DNA of 55,281 nucleotides from Bacillus sp. MRMR6 (GTDB taxonomy: Bacteria > Bacillota > Bacilli > Bacillales > Cytobacillaceae). The position numbers and the translations under genes are program-made. The notes beneath the pieces are model-generated. The model saw only the letters and a program-made list of their open reading frames with translations, was not told the origin of the DNA and did not search any database. Numbering within the stretch: position 1 is the first letter of the stretch; each line of letters starts with the position of its first letter. Below are positions 35,567 to 43,802 of this stretch, piece by piece. The stretch lies in contig NZ_MSLS01000010.1 in NCBI RefSeq assembly GCF_001940785.1, forward strand, positions 7,478 to 62,758. The letters are read 5' to 3'.

Positions 35567-36544
35567 ATGGCAACAACAGAAAAGAGAAGCAAATACTTTG
35601 ATAATGCTAAGTTTATCTTGATTTTCCTTGTCGTCTTTGGACATGTGATTAGCCCTTTAAAAGAAAAAGATGAGATTTTGTTTACGTTATATACGTTTAT
35701 TTACTTGTTCCATATGCCAGCATTTATTTTTATTTCAGGTTATTTTGCGAAAGGATTTAAAAAGAAAGGATATTTTAAGAAGTCGATTAGTAAGGTCTTA
35801 CTTCCATATTTAATTTTTCAATCAATTTATTCGCTTTTATATTATTTTGTTGGGACAAAGGCAACACTTGAATTTAATTATTTGCAGCCGCATTGGTCTC
35901 TATGGTTTTTATTAAGTTTATTTTTTTGGAATATCATGCTCTACGTGTTTGCAAGGTTGAAATGGATTGGCTTTTTGCTATCCGTTCTATTGGGTATTGG
36001 AATTGGTTATTTGGATCAAGTGGGGAGTTATTTAAGTTTATCAAGAACATTTGTCTTTTTTCCGTACTTCTTGCTAGGATTTCTTTTGGAAGGAGGTCAA
36101 TTAAAAAAGTTAATTAAGGCAAGTTTTGCAAAACCTTTAGGAATTCTTATTATCACAGTGACATTGATCATATTTGGTATAGAGGCTCCGAAAGATTCAG
36201 TACAATGGCTATTAGGAGCGACTTCTTACGAAAATATGGGTGGAAAGCAGATTTCAGATGGACTTATACGTGCGTTACAATATACGTCGACAATAGTTGT
36301 TGCCTATGGCTTCTTGACGCTAATTCCGTCGACTCAATTTAAGATTACTAAAATTGGGGAAAGAACATTATACGTTTACTTGTTACATGGTTTTATTATC
36401 AAGACGATCCAAAGTATAATCCCAGGTGCTGTCCTTGAAAATTATCTGTTTTTATTTTCTTCGTCCTTCCTGATATGCTTATTTCTAGGAAGTTATCTAA
36501 TAAAAAAATATACTCGTCCTTTGGTTGAACTAAGAATCTCATAA
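35567..36544 (+). CDS. Acyltransferase family membrane protein (YkrP/OafA-like)
   Basis: 325 residues with about ten membrane segments, of the acyltransferase 3 family. N-terminal FDNAKFILIFLVVFGHVI carries the conserved His, followed by FHMPAFIFISGYFAK and WFLLSLFFW; LYVYLLHGF near the C-terminus holds the second typical His. Likely transfers acetyl or another acyl group to a cell-surface glycan or lipid, similar to B. subtilis YkrP. GAGGTGAG precedes the ATG. Single gene. Confidence 0.82.
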   Translation: MATTEKRSKYFDNAKFILIFLVVFGHVISPLKEKDEILFTLYTFIYLFHMPAFIFISGYFAKGFKKKGYFKKSISKVLLPYLIFQSIYSLLYYFVGTKATLEFNYLQPHWSLWFLLSLFFWNIMLYVFARLKWIGFLLSVLLGIGIGYLDQVGSYLSLSRTFVFFPYFLLGFLLEGGQLKKLIKASFAKPLGILIITVTLIIFGIEAPKDSVQWLLGATSYENMGGKQISDGLIRALQYTSTIVVAYGFLTLIPSTQFKITKIGERTLYVYLLHGFIIKTIQSIIPGAVLENYLFLFSSSFLICLFLGSYLIKKYTRPLVELRIS

Positions 36545-36559
36545 AACGATGTATATATT

Positions 36560-36600
36560 AAAAAAGCCGAACGTTCAAATCAACTACGTTCGGCCTTTTC
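36560..36600. terminator. Bidirectional terminator
   Basis: GCCGAACGT / ACGTTCGGC arms with 11-base loop, A-run before and T-run after, between convergent acyltransferase and racA. Confidence 0.88.
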
Positions 36601-36623
36601 TGCTAAGGTTAGGGCTATAAAAT

Positions 36624-37142
36624 TTAAAACCCAAACAATGAGCTAACAATATTTTTTTTCCTTCTTTTAACATTTCCTTGGTCTAAAACAAGCGGCTTTT
36701 CAATCATAACGGGTTTCTTAAGTTCATTAAGTTCTGATTGGAGGTGATCCATCTGATACGTTAATTCTTTTATTTGATTATTTAATTCCTCTATTTCCCG
36801 ACGGTGCTGCAAAAGTTGATAAGATGCAACAGAGTCAGCTTTTGAGTTCATTTTTGCCTCTAATTCACTTACAATGGTGAATAATCTCTCTAGCTCGGCA
36901 TTACTCTCTACTGCCTTTACAGTACCTTTTCTGATTGTTCTTCTTTTCACTGGTGATATATCTTGGAGAAGGGTACCGTTTTGGATTTGCTCTTGGATAT
37001 TCCTTAAAAGTTCTATATCTTCCTGATTAAAAAAATAATGCCCTCGTTCGTTTCGTTCCATTGGTAATTCCAGCTGCTTCACCCATCGTTGAATGGTACT
37101 GGTAGAAACTCCTAATAATTTGGCAACCTCATTTGTGTTCAT
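36624..37142 (-). CDS. racA: Chromosome-anchoring protein RacA
   Basis: 172 residues. N-terminal MerR-type helix-turn-helix NTNEVAKLLGVSTSTIQRWVKQL followed by RNERGHYFFNQEDIELL matches RacA of Bacillus, which binds the oriC region and ties it to the cell pole through DivIVA at the onset of sporulation. A coiled coil spans about 95-145 (SELEAKMNS...QMDHLQSELNELKK), and the C-terminus is basic (NVKRRKKNIVSSLFGF), ending in an amphipathic SLFGF. The third of three adjacent ATGs is best placed relative to GGGGGA. Ends 44 bases before its neighbour begins, on the same strand after it. Confidence 0.85.
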   Translation of the reverse strand: MNTNEVAKLLGVSTSTIQRWVKQLELPMERNERGHYFFNQEDIELLRNIQEQIQNGTLLQDISPVKRRTIRKGTVKAVESNAELERLFTIVSELEAKMNSKADSVASYQLLQHRREIEELNNQIKELTYQMDHLQSELNELKKPVMIEKPLVLDQGNVKRRKKNIVSSLFGF

Positions 37143-37185
37143 CATCATTCCCCCGAGAGAAAAATTTAAAATCCTATTCCTTAAC

Positions 37186-38091
37186 TTACTCCCAGAACTT
37201 CCACCATTTTTTTTCTTTCGCTGCTGCTACATCTCTGAAGCTTACTAACATATTCTGAAAAGCCGCCTCTCTTTGCCTTATGTCATGTCGATATTCCTCT
37301 CGTTCCTTAACAAAATCTTCTCGATCCCTTTCAAGTGCCTCGGTAAGTGAATAAATTTCAGCGTTTGTACTATCTACATAATTGGCCAATTGCTCCGTAG
37401 ATTCTGAAAGCTGTTTGGACAGTGTAAAGATTTCCTCAGATGTCTCAATAGAGGCAGTTGATATACTGTTTGATAAATAACGCAATGACTCAGTTGTGCG
37501 TTCTGATGTTTTATCCAAATGCTCAGAGAGTTCTTCGAGCTCAGCCTTTGTATTTGCGCTAGATTTGTAAATGGAATCTGAAAGAGACTTGACAGTATAA
37601 AAAGTCCCTTTTGATATTTCTTTTCTAACCTCTTCAACTACTTCCTTTCGAAGGACGCTTCTAATTTCACTTTTGACCTCATTTAAAAACGTTTCCTTAT
37701 AAGTATCCATTGCATCAAAAAACAGATCAGCATTCTGTAAAGCTGTTTTTTCAGAAACAACCGGTGTCATTTCTTCTGAAGCTATAGGAACACTTGGTTC
37801 ATTGATATCCTTTGTTACTTCTTGAAAGTTTTGTTCAACAACCTCAGTACTTACCTCGGGTTTTAGTTTTTTCTTTAGTTGTTCTCGGATTAATTCCTTG
37901 CTTAATTTTTTACCATACAATTCTTTAACCACTAATAAAAAACTTATTTCAGATTCCGTGTAGATTCTTGCCCCTTGTTTGGTTCTAGGAATGACCAACA
38001 TTTCTTCAAAGTCCTTCTCCCATTGTCGAATTAAACTTTTGTTCACATTTATTATTTTGGAAACTTCCTTTAAATTCAAAGTATGCATCAT
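37186..38091 (-). CDS. MerR-type DNA-binding protein with long coiled coil and membrane-type tail
   Basis: 301 residues. N-terminal MerR-like HTH (NLKEVSKIINVNKSLIRQWE, ARIYTESEISFLLVVKELY, about 1-70), an acidic linker (about 80-125), then about 160 residues of heptad-like coiled coil. The end is AAAKEKKWWKFWE, an aromatic amphipathic tip like those that insert into membranes, and a tail recalling DUF3967-type proteins. Same general plan as the adjacent RacA but much longer. DNA-to-membrane tethering is inferred. AAAGGA lies seven bases before the ATG; racA follows after 43 bases, so the two likely form an operon. Confidence 0.75.
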   Translation of the reverse strand: MMHTLNLKEVSKIINVNKSLIRQWEKDFEEMLVIPRTKQGARIYTESEISFLLVVKELYGKKLSKELIREQLKKKLKPEVSTEVVEQNFQEVTKDINEPSVPIASEEMTPVVSEKTALQNADLFFDAMDTYKETFLNEVKSEIRSVLRKEVVEEVRKEISKGTFYTVKSLSDSIYKSSANTKAELEELSEHLDKTSERTTESLRYLSNSISTASIETSEEIFTLSKQLSESTEQLANYVDSTNAEIYSLTEALERDREDFVKEREEYRHDIRQREAAFQNMLVSFRDVAAAKEKKWWKFWE

Positions 38092-38227
38092 GCTCAGGTC
38101 CTTTCTATCTTATATCGTGAGAATCATGTTTAATAGTAGTAATTCACACTGGACAGCTATTTTTCCTGCAGGGTGACAAAAGCTTTCAAAACAAGACGTA
38201 TATCACGAAATACCAACAATTTTAGCA

Positions 38228-38254
38228 AAAAAAGAAACCGTGCATCTGCACGGT
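38228..38254 (-). terminator. Terminator after HAD phosphatase
   Basis: ACCGTGCA / TGCACGGT hairpin with T-rich tail on the minus strand. Confidence 0.8.
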
Positions 38255-38267
38255 CACTTCCAAAAAC

Positions 38268-39056
38268 TTAATTGATGATCTCTAATTTTTTCAACCCATT
38301 ATAGATCCCTGATTCGGTAACCGAGGTTGTCTTATGTGTCGCATATTGGAAAAGGTCGGGGTGTCCATTTCCCATTGCAAAACTGGTCCCAACACTCATT
38401 AGCATTTCCTTGTCATTCATCCCATCCCCAAAGGCGATGCTGTGCTCTTTTTTTATGCCTAAATGTTTAAGTACATACCCAATTCCAATGCCCTTATTAA
38501 CTGTGTCTCTAATTACATCATAACAATGGTATAAACCTTCTACATTTACTTGAGACAAGTGGACACCATCCTTATTTTTATAGAGGTTAACCTCTTTTTC
38601 ACCTAAGTTGATTAAGGTCAATCCTAGGATGTCGTTTTCAAAGGAAGGGGAATACACTTCGTTATGGTGTAAGTGGAACCTCTCAATAAACTCCTTTGTT
38701 AGAGGATTATTGAGCGTGGTAAATAGGTTTTGATCCTTTGTATAGAGGACTGCTTCATGGTTGTTCAGTTCCGCGACCGAGAGGAGTTGTTTAATAGTTT
38801 CTGGATTCATCGGTTCGTTAAATAAAACTTCACCCTTATAGAGCCCAAATGCACCATTATAACCGATGGAGGATTGAATCTTTAATGTCTTGAAGATTTC
38901 TTGTAACTCATGCAGTGGCCTTCCAGTTGCTAGAAATACCTCAATCCCTTTTGCTTGGACCTGTGAAATGGCATCTTTAGTTGACCCCTCGATCGTATCA
39001 TCAGGTCTTAAAATCGTTCCATCGATATCTAAAAATAAAATCTTATATTGAGACAT
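38268..39056 (-). CDS. HAD superfamily phosphatase, Cof type
   Basis: 262 residues. Motif I FLDIDGTIL (nucleophile Asp), motif II in VFLATGRPLHEL, Lys in KGIGIGYVLKHLGI, and motif IV FGDGMNDKEML, with the C2 cap of the Cof/YbjI class between. Acts on sugar phosphates, pyridoxal or flavin phosphates in other members; substrate not assignable. ATG at 39056 follows AAAAGGAGC at a correct distance; the frame extends 13 codons without a site. Confidence 0.88.
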   Translation of the reverse strand: MSQYKILFLDIDGTILRPDDTIEGSTKDAISQVQAKGIEVFLATGRPLHELQEIFKTLKIQSSIGYNGAFGLYKGEVLFNEPMNPETIKQLLSVAELNNHEAVLYTKDQNLFTTLNNPLTKEFIERFHLHHNEVYSPSFENDILGLTLINLGEKEVNLYKNKDGVHLSQVNVEGLYHCYDVIRDTVNKGIGIGYVLKHLGIKKEHSIAFGDGMNDKEMLMSVGTSFAMGNGHPDLFQYATHKTTSVTESGIYNGLKKLEIIN

Positions 39057-39253
39057 AGTTGCTGCTCCTTTTATTAAGATAATTAAGTTTAACATTTAAA
39101 TATAACAAAATCATTTCTTGACTGTTTTGAAATTGTAATAGGACAAAGGTATTCAGAGTATAATTTAATCAAGAAATTTTTAATTGATAATGTGAATAAA
39201 ATTTTTTTATGGTATAGTTGTTAACGGAAATTAAATAGAATCCGCTAACCGCG

Positions 39254-39292
39254 GTAGAGGTTCTAGCACCCCTCTCTAAAAAAACTAAGAGG
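39254..39292 (+). ncRNA. PreQ1-I riboswitch
   Basis: AGAGGTTCTAGC (39256-39267), ACCCCTCT (39268-39275), then an A-rich run and ACTAAGAGG (39284-39292) reproduce the preQ1-I aptamer: stem P1, loop L1 with the preQ1-pairing C, and the A-rich tail that forms the H-type pseudoknot. It is followed directly by a terminator and a gene of the queuosine-precursor transporter family, its classic target. Confidence 0.93.
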
Positions 39293-39325
39293 AACAGTAC
39301 TGCTTTCTTAGTGGTACTGTTTTTC
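39293..39325 (+). terminator. Riboswitch expression-platform terminator
   Basis: AACAGTAC / GTACTGTT stem followed by TTTTTC, starting where the preQ1 aptamer ends; preQ1 binding should favour termination. Confidence 0.88.
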
Positions 39326-39409
39326 TATTTAAAGGAGTTTGTATAATTTGGAAAAACATTAATGGATGTTAAAAGGACCATAAAAGACATATTTACAGGA
39401 GGAGTCAAC

Positions 39410-39946
39410 ATGAGGATTTTATTTTATTTATTAGCAATTGTTACTGCAAATGTGGTAACTGCTGCCTTTGCACCGCTTCATTTAGGGGTGTTTATTATCC
39501 CAATGGGAACATTTTTGGTTGGAGCAACGTTCATTCTTAGAGATTTGGTTCAGAATAAATATGGAAGAAAGAAGACCTATGAATTTATAGGATTGGCTTT
39601 ACTTTTATCGGGTCTTGTATCTTTCTATCTAGGTGATACCTTGTTAATTGTTATGGCCTCAGCTATTTCGTTTTTAGTTTCCGAAACGACAGATACCGAA
39701 ATATATACACGATTAAAGCTTCCAATGAGTTGGAGAGTTTTTTACAGTGGCTTAGTTGGTGGATTATTAGATTCCATTATCTTTGTCATCATTGGTCTCA
39801 GCCCAGTAGGTGCAGGGTTCTTACCATGGGAGGCAGTACCTTTCGCTATTGCCGGTCAAGTAATTGTTAAGACTATTATTCAAGGCATGGGTGCCCTAAT
39901 CTTGAATCAAGTTCAAACTTATCAAGGTCCCGCATCTAGTCATTAA
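39410..39946 (+). CDS. Queuosine precursor transporter (YhhQ/VUT family)
   Basis: 178 residues with about six membrane segments, of the DUF165/VUT (YhhQ) family that imports preQ0/preQ1. Motifs GTFLVGATFILRDLVQNKYG and SFLVSETTDTEIYTRLK are characteristic, as is the GLVGGLLDSIIFVIIGL helix. The preQ1 riboswitch upstream independently supports the substrate. The ATG at 39410 is chosen because GGAGGAG lies five bases before it; an in-frame ATG at 39362 has no site. Confidence 0.92.
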   Translation: MRILFYLLAIVTANVVTAAFAPLHLGVFIIPMGTFLVGATFILRDLVQNKYGRKKTYEFIGLALLLSGLVSFYLGDTLLIVMASAISFLVSETTDTEIYTRLKLPMSWRVFYSGLVGGLLDSIIFVIIGLSPVGAGFLPWEAVPFAIAGQVIVKTIIQGMGALILNQVQTYQGPASSH

Positions 39947-39964
39947 TATATATATATATATATA
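39947..39964. repeat. Short TA dinucleotide run
   Basis: Nine TA units directly after the transporter stop codon. Simple repeat without evident function; prone to slippage between strains. Confidence 0.7.
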
Positions 39965-39996
39965 ACGTCTATTCAACACCGAATAGGCGTTTTTTG
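39964..39996 (+). terminator. Terminator after queuosine transporter
   Basis: AACGTCTATTC / GAATAGGCGTT stem (one wobble) with six-base loop and T-run. Confidence 0.9.
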
Positions 39997-40054
39997 TTAA
40001 TACAATCGGTTGGAATAGGGACAATAATAATAAGTCTGTATTTAGGGGGATTTT

Positions 40055-40777
40055 GTGAAAAGGATTTTTATCTTAATAATGCTCGTTTTTATACTTCCAA
40101 CAGAAGCATTTGCTTCTCAAAAAGTACCGATTTTAGTTTATCATTCAATTGAAGAATATAGTGGGAAAGGCTCTAAGGAATTGTATGTAACGCCAGTAAA
40201 CTTTGAAAAGCAGATGCGTTTTTTAAAGGACCATGGCTATACCTTATTAACCTTTGAACGTTGGGAAGATCTAAAAAGTGTAAATAAACCCATTTTTATC
40301 ACCTTTGATGATGGTTATAAAAATAATCTAAATGCATTTAAGGTATTGGAAAAAATAAGGGATGACCGTTTTCAGCCAGTTGCTACTTTCTTTGTCATTT
40401 CAGAATTTATTGGACGTCCTAACCGCCTCACAGAAAAAGAGTTGAAAATGATGTCGGACACTAATGTCATATCAATCCAGTCTCATACCCGTACACATCC
40501 TGATTTAACTCAAATAGATAATCTCGATAATGAACTAAAAGTGTCAAAAGAAAAAATCGAGAAAATCACAGGACGACCTGTGTTAGCACTTGCCTATCCG
40601 TATGGAAACTTTAACGATCGAGTTGTACAGGAAACGAAAAAATATTACAAGTATGGATTAACCACTACACCTGGTCCCTATATGAAAAAAGGATTAAAAA
40701 ACGAGCTATATTATCTCCCGCGCATTTATATTACATACTCGACGACAATGGAAGACTTCATGAAGAAGCTTGAATAA
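40055..40777 (+). CDS. Secreted polysaccharide deacetylase (NodB domain)
   Basis: 240 residues. Signal peptide (about 1-20, ending EAFASQ) and a NodB homology domain: PILVYHSIEE, FITFDDGYKNN (catalytic Asp and metal Asp), SHTRTHPDL (metal His pair) and ALAYPYGNFND. Removes acetyl groups from a cell-wall or surface polysaccharide. GTG start preceded by GGGGGAT. The frame remains open for 66 codons after its stop (see next entry). Confidence 0.9.
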   Translation: MKRIFILIMLVFILPTEAFASQKVPILVYHSIEEYSGKGSKELYVTPVNFEKQMRFLKDHGYTLLTFERWEDLKSVNKPIFITFDDGYKNNLNAFKVLEKIRDDRFQPVATFFVISEFIGRPNRLTEKELKMMSDTNVISIQSHTRTHPDLTQIDNLDNELKVSKEKIEKITGRPVLALAYPYGNFNDRVVQETKKYYKYGLTTTPGPYMKKGLKNELYYLPRIYITYSTTMEDFMKKLE

Positions 40778-40975
40778 AAAAGATTTCCACTGGGGCCAGA
40801 ATGTTCTTCGCGTATCTTCTCGGTTATAACCCAATTTGCTGAGAAAAATCAACCTATTTGGCTAAATCTTGAGCATTCCAAAGATATGGCAATGTTTAAG
40901 ACGGAAATTCGCCTAAAAACGGATAATTTGAGTAAATACCATGCTTTACAACCAATCAGTATGGATATAAAATAA
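40778..40975 (+). pseudogene. Open in-frame stretch after deacetylase, possible gene remnant
   Basis: Sixty-five sense codons in the same frame as the deacetylase follow its TAA, ending at TAA 40973-40975. The translation looks protein-like (QFAEKNQPIWLNLEHSKDM, MFKTEIRLKTDN) but has no start codon with a ribosome site in its first part, and I recognise no family. It may be the 3' end of a lost gene or an extension of the deacetylase cut off by a nonsense mutation. Confidence 0.35.
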
Positions 40976-41017
40976 GCGTCAGATTAAGATATTAATTAAA
41001 TAGTTACGGCTTAAACT

Positions 41018-41140
41018 CGAATTTTTGTTCGGGTACGGAGGAACCAATTTTTTGGGGTTAATTCTACAAAGTAGAAGGGATGAAAGTACTCTTTCGCCAT
41101 CCTACCCGTCAGCTAACTTCGTCGGCTAGCGAAGGAGGTC
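41018..41140 (+). ncRNA. ydaO-type c-di-AMP riboswitch
   Basis: The conserved core blocks are all present in order: GGGTACGGAGGAACC (41031-41045), TTGGGGTTAAT (41052-41062), GGGATGAAAGTACTCTTTCG (41078-41097), CATCC and ACCCGTCAGCTAACTTCG (41105-41122), and GCGAAGGAGG (41129-41138). This matches the ydaO/yuaA aptamer that switches genes off when c-di-AMP is high. I did not find a convincing intrinsic terminator between it and the next gene; AGGAGGCTTTTT at 41161-41172 may be part of one. Confidence 0.9.
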
Positions 41141-41249
41141 ATAAGGACCGGTCTTAGTACAGGAGGCTTTTTCGTTTTGTCTGAAGCTGCTTGACTGATT
41201 ATGTGGGTCTTTTAATTATGCCTATTTTTAGGAAAAGGTGACGAATACA

Positions 41250-41645
41250 ATGATGTTAAAAGATTACTTAACGAAAATGAAAATTGGATTGCCTAAAACC
41301 ATGGTTCATTTAGATAGGGATGTATATGTGGCTGGAAGTGTCATAAACGGGACAATTGAAATTAAAGGCGGGCTTATAAAAAATAAAATTAAGCGCTACG
41401 ACATTGATTTGATTAGCACCGACACACATGATTCTATAGAAGAAACATTAAACAGCCATTCTGTCTTTTGTTCACTTGAATGCTGCCCAAATCAGACAGG
41501 TAAAATCAGTTTCTTACTTAATGTACCAGATGATATCCAGCATATTTCCAATGATTTCTTCAACTACTCGTTAAGTATTAATATTGATTTTGGAAATGCT
41601 AACAATATTACTCAAAATGTTCCTATCTTAATTGATCGACATTAA
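41250..41645 (+). CDS. Spo0M/arrestin-like protein, half-length
   Basis: 131 residues. The sequence KIGLPKTMVHLDRDVYVAG followed by NGTIEIKGG resembles the N-terminal arrestin-like beta-sandwich of Spo0M, but the protein stops after about one domain, whereas B. subtilis Spo0M is about 250 residues. ATG at 41250 or 41253 fits AAAGGTG; a GTG at 41238 is also in frame. It is the only gene behind the c-di-AMP riboswitch and has its own terminator. Role unknown; Spo0M relatives act in sporulation and cell-envelope/cytoskeleton functions. Confidence 0.75.
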   Translation: MMLKDYLTKMKIGLPKTMVHLDRDVYVAGSVINGTIEIKGGLIKNKIKRYDIDLISTDTHDSIEETLNSHSVFCSLECCPNQTGKISFLLNVPDDIQHISNDFFNYSLSINIDFGNANNITQNVPILIDRH

Positions 41646-41656
41646 TAGCAATGTGA

Positions 41657-41692
41657 AAACAAGGACCAAGTGAAATTGGTCCTTGTTTTTTT
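41657..41692 (+). terminator. Terminator after Spo0M-like gene
   Basis: AACAAGGACCAA / TTGGTCCTTGTT stem with six-base loop and T-run. Confidence 0.93.
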
Positions 41693-41812
41693 ATAACTAG
41701 TAACCGCCTAAAGAACTATTTATTGATAATGAAATGTAAACGAACAGTCATTACCACGTAAAGTAAGATTTGTATAATAAGGATATCCAAATTGAACCTT
41801 ATCAGGCGGTGT

Positions 41813-42160
41813 ATGATGGAAGAGACAATGGCAAAATCTTATTTACAAAAATCACTCGATGAATGGAAGAGTGACATCTCTTTAGTGCTAGGTGAAATTG
41901 ATAAAGAATACGATGAAGTGGCTCAGGAATTAAAAGTTTATTCTTATAAATATGGAATAACCAAGCAGGTCATTCAATCGACAGTTAATGAAGAAATTAT
42001 TGAAAACATCCGGCAAATGTATCATAAACCTTTTGAAGAAAGTTATAATCAATTAAAAGAATACATAAAAGATCTAGAAGAAAAAAGAAGGGTATTTCAA
42101 ATGTTTATACAAAAGATCGATGAGGTAAATAGGAAAGAAACATCAAAACTAACAGTCTAA
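41813..42160 (+). CDS. Hypothetical helical protein, 115 residues
   Basis: Entirely hydrophilic and predicted helical, with Glu/Lys/Tyr/Gln-rich coiled-coil segments (YLQKSLDEWKSDISLVL, YNQLKEYIKDLEEKRRVFQ). No membrane segment, no Cys, no recognised domain. AGGCGG lies just upstream of two adjacent ATGs (41813 and 41816), and a third at 41828 is possible, so the start is uncertain by a few codons. Followed by a terminator; single gene. Confidence 0.65.
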   Translation: MMEETMAKSYLQKSLDEWKSDISLVLGEIDKEYDEVAQELKVYSYKYGITKQVIQSTVNEEIIENIRQMYHKPFEESYNQLKEYIKDLEEKRRVFQMFIQKIDEVNRKETSKLTV

Positions 42161-42174
42161 GTATAATAAATTAG

Positions 42175-42206
42175 AACCTGACCAAAAAAAGGTCAGGTTT
42201 TATTAT
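42175..42206 (+). terminator. Terminator after helical-protein gene
   Basis: AACCTGACC / GGTCAGGTT stem with A-loop and T-rich tail. Confidence 0.9.
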
Positions 42207-42299
42207 TGAGAAATTGATCTTTAACAGACCAAAAATATCCGACTTTAATTGCTGTGCATATAGTAAATTAAAGCACAAAATACTGTGAGGTGATGAACA

Positions 42300-43802
42300 G
42301 TGATTACAGCAAGGATCGGTAGTAACCTGTACCACATACCTAGTAATTTGGAGGAATATTTTCAGAAATTTCGTTCTCAAGTGATTGGAATGAATCAAGA
42401 GTTCCAGACTCCATATGGTAAAAGTCGAATTATCTATGCAGATTGGACAGCAAGCGGCAGGCTCTACGATCCAATTGAGCAGAGAATCTCTGAGGTGGTT
42501 GGACCTTTTTTGGCTAATACACATACTGAATCAAACATTACTAGCCTAACCACAACAGGTATTTACCTACAATCAAGGAAGATCATTAAGGAACATGTGA
42601 ATGCGGACGAAGATGATGTATTAATCCTAGATGGTTTTGGTATGACCTCCGTCATAAATAAATTCCAAAGAATATTAGGTGTTAGAGTTCCTGAACAATG
42701 GAGAGCTCATTTAAAGCTGAAGAGCAGTGAGCGTCCAATTGTATTTATAACCCATATGGAACATCACTCAAACCAAACGACATGGCTAGAAACGATAGCT
42801 GATGTGGAAATCATTAATCCTGATGAGCATGGAGATGTAGATGTAAAACATCTTGAATTCCTATTAAAGAGATATAAAGATCGTCCGCTTAAGATTGGTT
42901 CGTTCACTGCATGTTCAAATGTAACTGGAATCCAAACAAAATATCATCATTTAGCAAAAATAATGCATCAGCATGGTGGTATTTGTATTGTAGATTTCGC
43001 TGCATCCGCACCATATGTAAAGATTGACATGCACCCATTAGACCCTTCAGAAAAGCTGGATGCTATTCTATTTTCACCACATAAGTTCTTAGGGGGCCCA
43101 GGATCTAGCGGTGTTTTACTTTTTGATAAGAGATTGTATACTAATAAAATTCCGGATCATCCTGGTGGAGGAACCGTAACATGGACAAATCCATGGGGTG
43201 GACACAAATATATAAATGAAATTGAAATCCGAGAGGATGGAGGGACACCTGGTATTCTTCAAGCGGTTCGCACAGCCCTCTGTATAAATTTGAAAAACCA
43301 AATGGGGATTGAAAATATTTTAAAACGGGAGAAGGAACAGCTTAATCTCCTGTTATCGGGTTTAGAGAAGATACCAAAACTCCATATATTAGAAGCTACA
43401 AGAAAGGACCGGTTAGGTATTGTTTCATTCTTTAACGAAAATATCCACTATAACCTAATTGTCAGGCTGTTAAATGATCGATATGGAATCCAAGTTCGAG
43501 GTGGCTGCTCGTGTGCAGGCACATATGGTCATCTCCTTTTAGACATTGACCAAAAAACATCAAAGCAGATTGTAAATAAGATTGATCAGGGCGATCTTTC
43601 GACAAAACCAGGGTGGGTCCGTTTTTCGATACACCCAATTATGACGGATGAAGAAATAAAATTATTTATAAGTGCGATGGAGGAAATTACTAAGAACATA
43701 AACGAATGGAAGGAAGATTATGTTTATGATCCTTCAAGCAATGATTATTTTTACATCAATCACATTCGAGAAGATTTATCATCACTCTTTAGGCTAGAAT
43801 AA
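42300..43802 (+). CDS. PLP-dependent aminotransferase class V / cysteine desulfurase-like
   Basis: 500 residues, fold-type I. YADWTASGRLYDPIE at the start, IFITHMEHHSNQTTW with the His that stacks on PLP, a catalytic-lysine motif in FSPHKFLGGPGSSG, and VRGGCSCAGTYGH near the C-terminus, where NifS/SufS enzymes carry the persulfide Cys. Longer than SufS (about 400), with a C-terminal extension ending HIREDLSSLFRLE. Could be a desulfurase-like or selenocysteine-lyase-like enzyme; no Fe-S scaffold gene is adjacent. GTG start with GAGGTGAT upstream. A perfect but T-less dyad (GGTCA-TTTG-TGACC) follows the stop. Confidence 0.85.
   Translation: MITARIGSNLYHIPSNLEEYFQKFRSQVIGMNQEFQTPYGKSRIIYADWTASGRLYDPIEQRISEVVGPFLANTHTESNITSLTTTGIYLQSRKIIKEHVNADEDDVLILDGFGMTSVINKFQRILGVRVPEQWRAHLKLKSSERPIVFITHMEHHSNQTTWLETIADVEIINPDEHGDVDVKHLEFLLKRYKDRPLKIGSFTACSNVTGIQTKYHHLAKIMHQHGGICIVDFAASAPYVKIDMHPLDPSEKLDAILFSPHKFLGGPGSSGVLLFDKRLYTNKIPDHPGGGTVTWTNPWGGHKYINEIEIREDGGTPGILQAVRTALCINLKNQMGIENILKREKEQLNLLLSGLEKIPKLHILEATRKDRLGIVSFFNENIHYNLIVRLLNDRYGIQVRGGCSCAGTYGHLLLDIDQKTSKQIVNKIDQGDLSTKPGWVRFSIHPIMTDEEIKLFISAMEEITKNINEWKEDYVYDPSSNDYFYINHIREDLSSLFRLE

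Noticed and set aside
39947..39964. TA run as a functional element
   Set aside because: Simple dinucleotide repeat between stop codon and terminator; no motif beyond low complexity.
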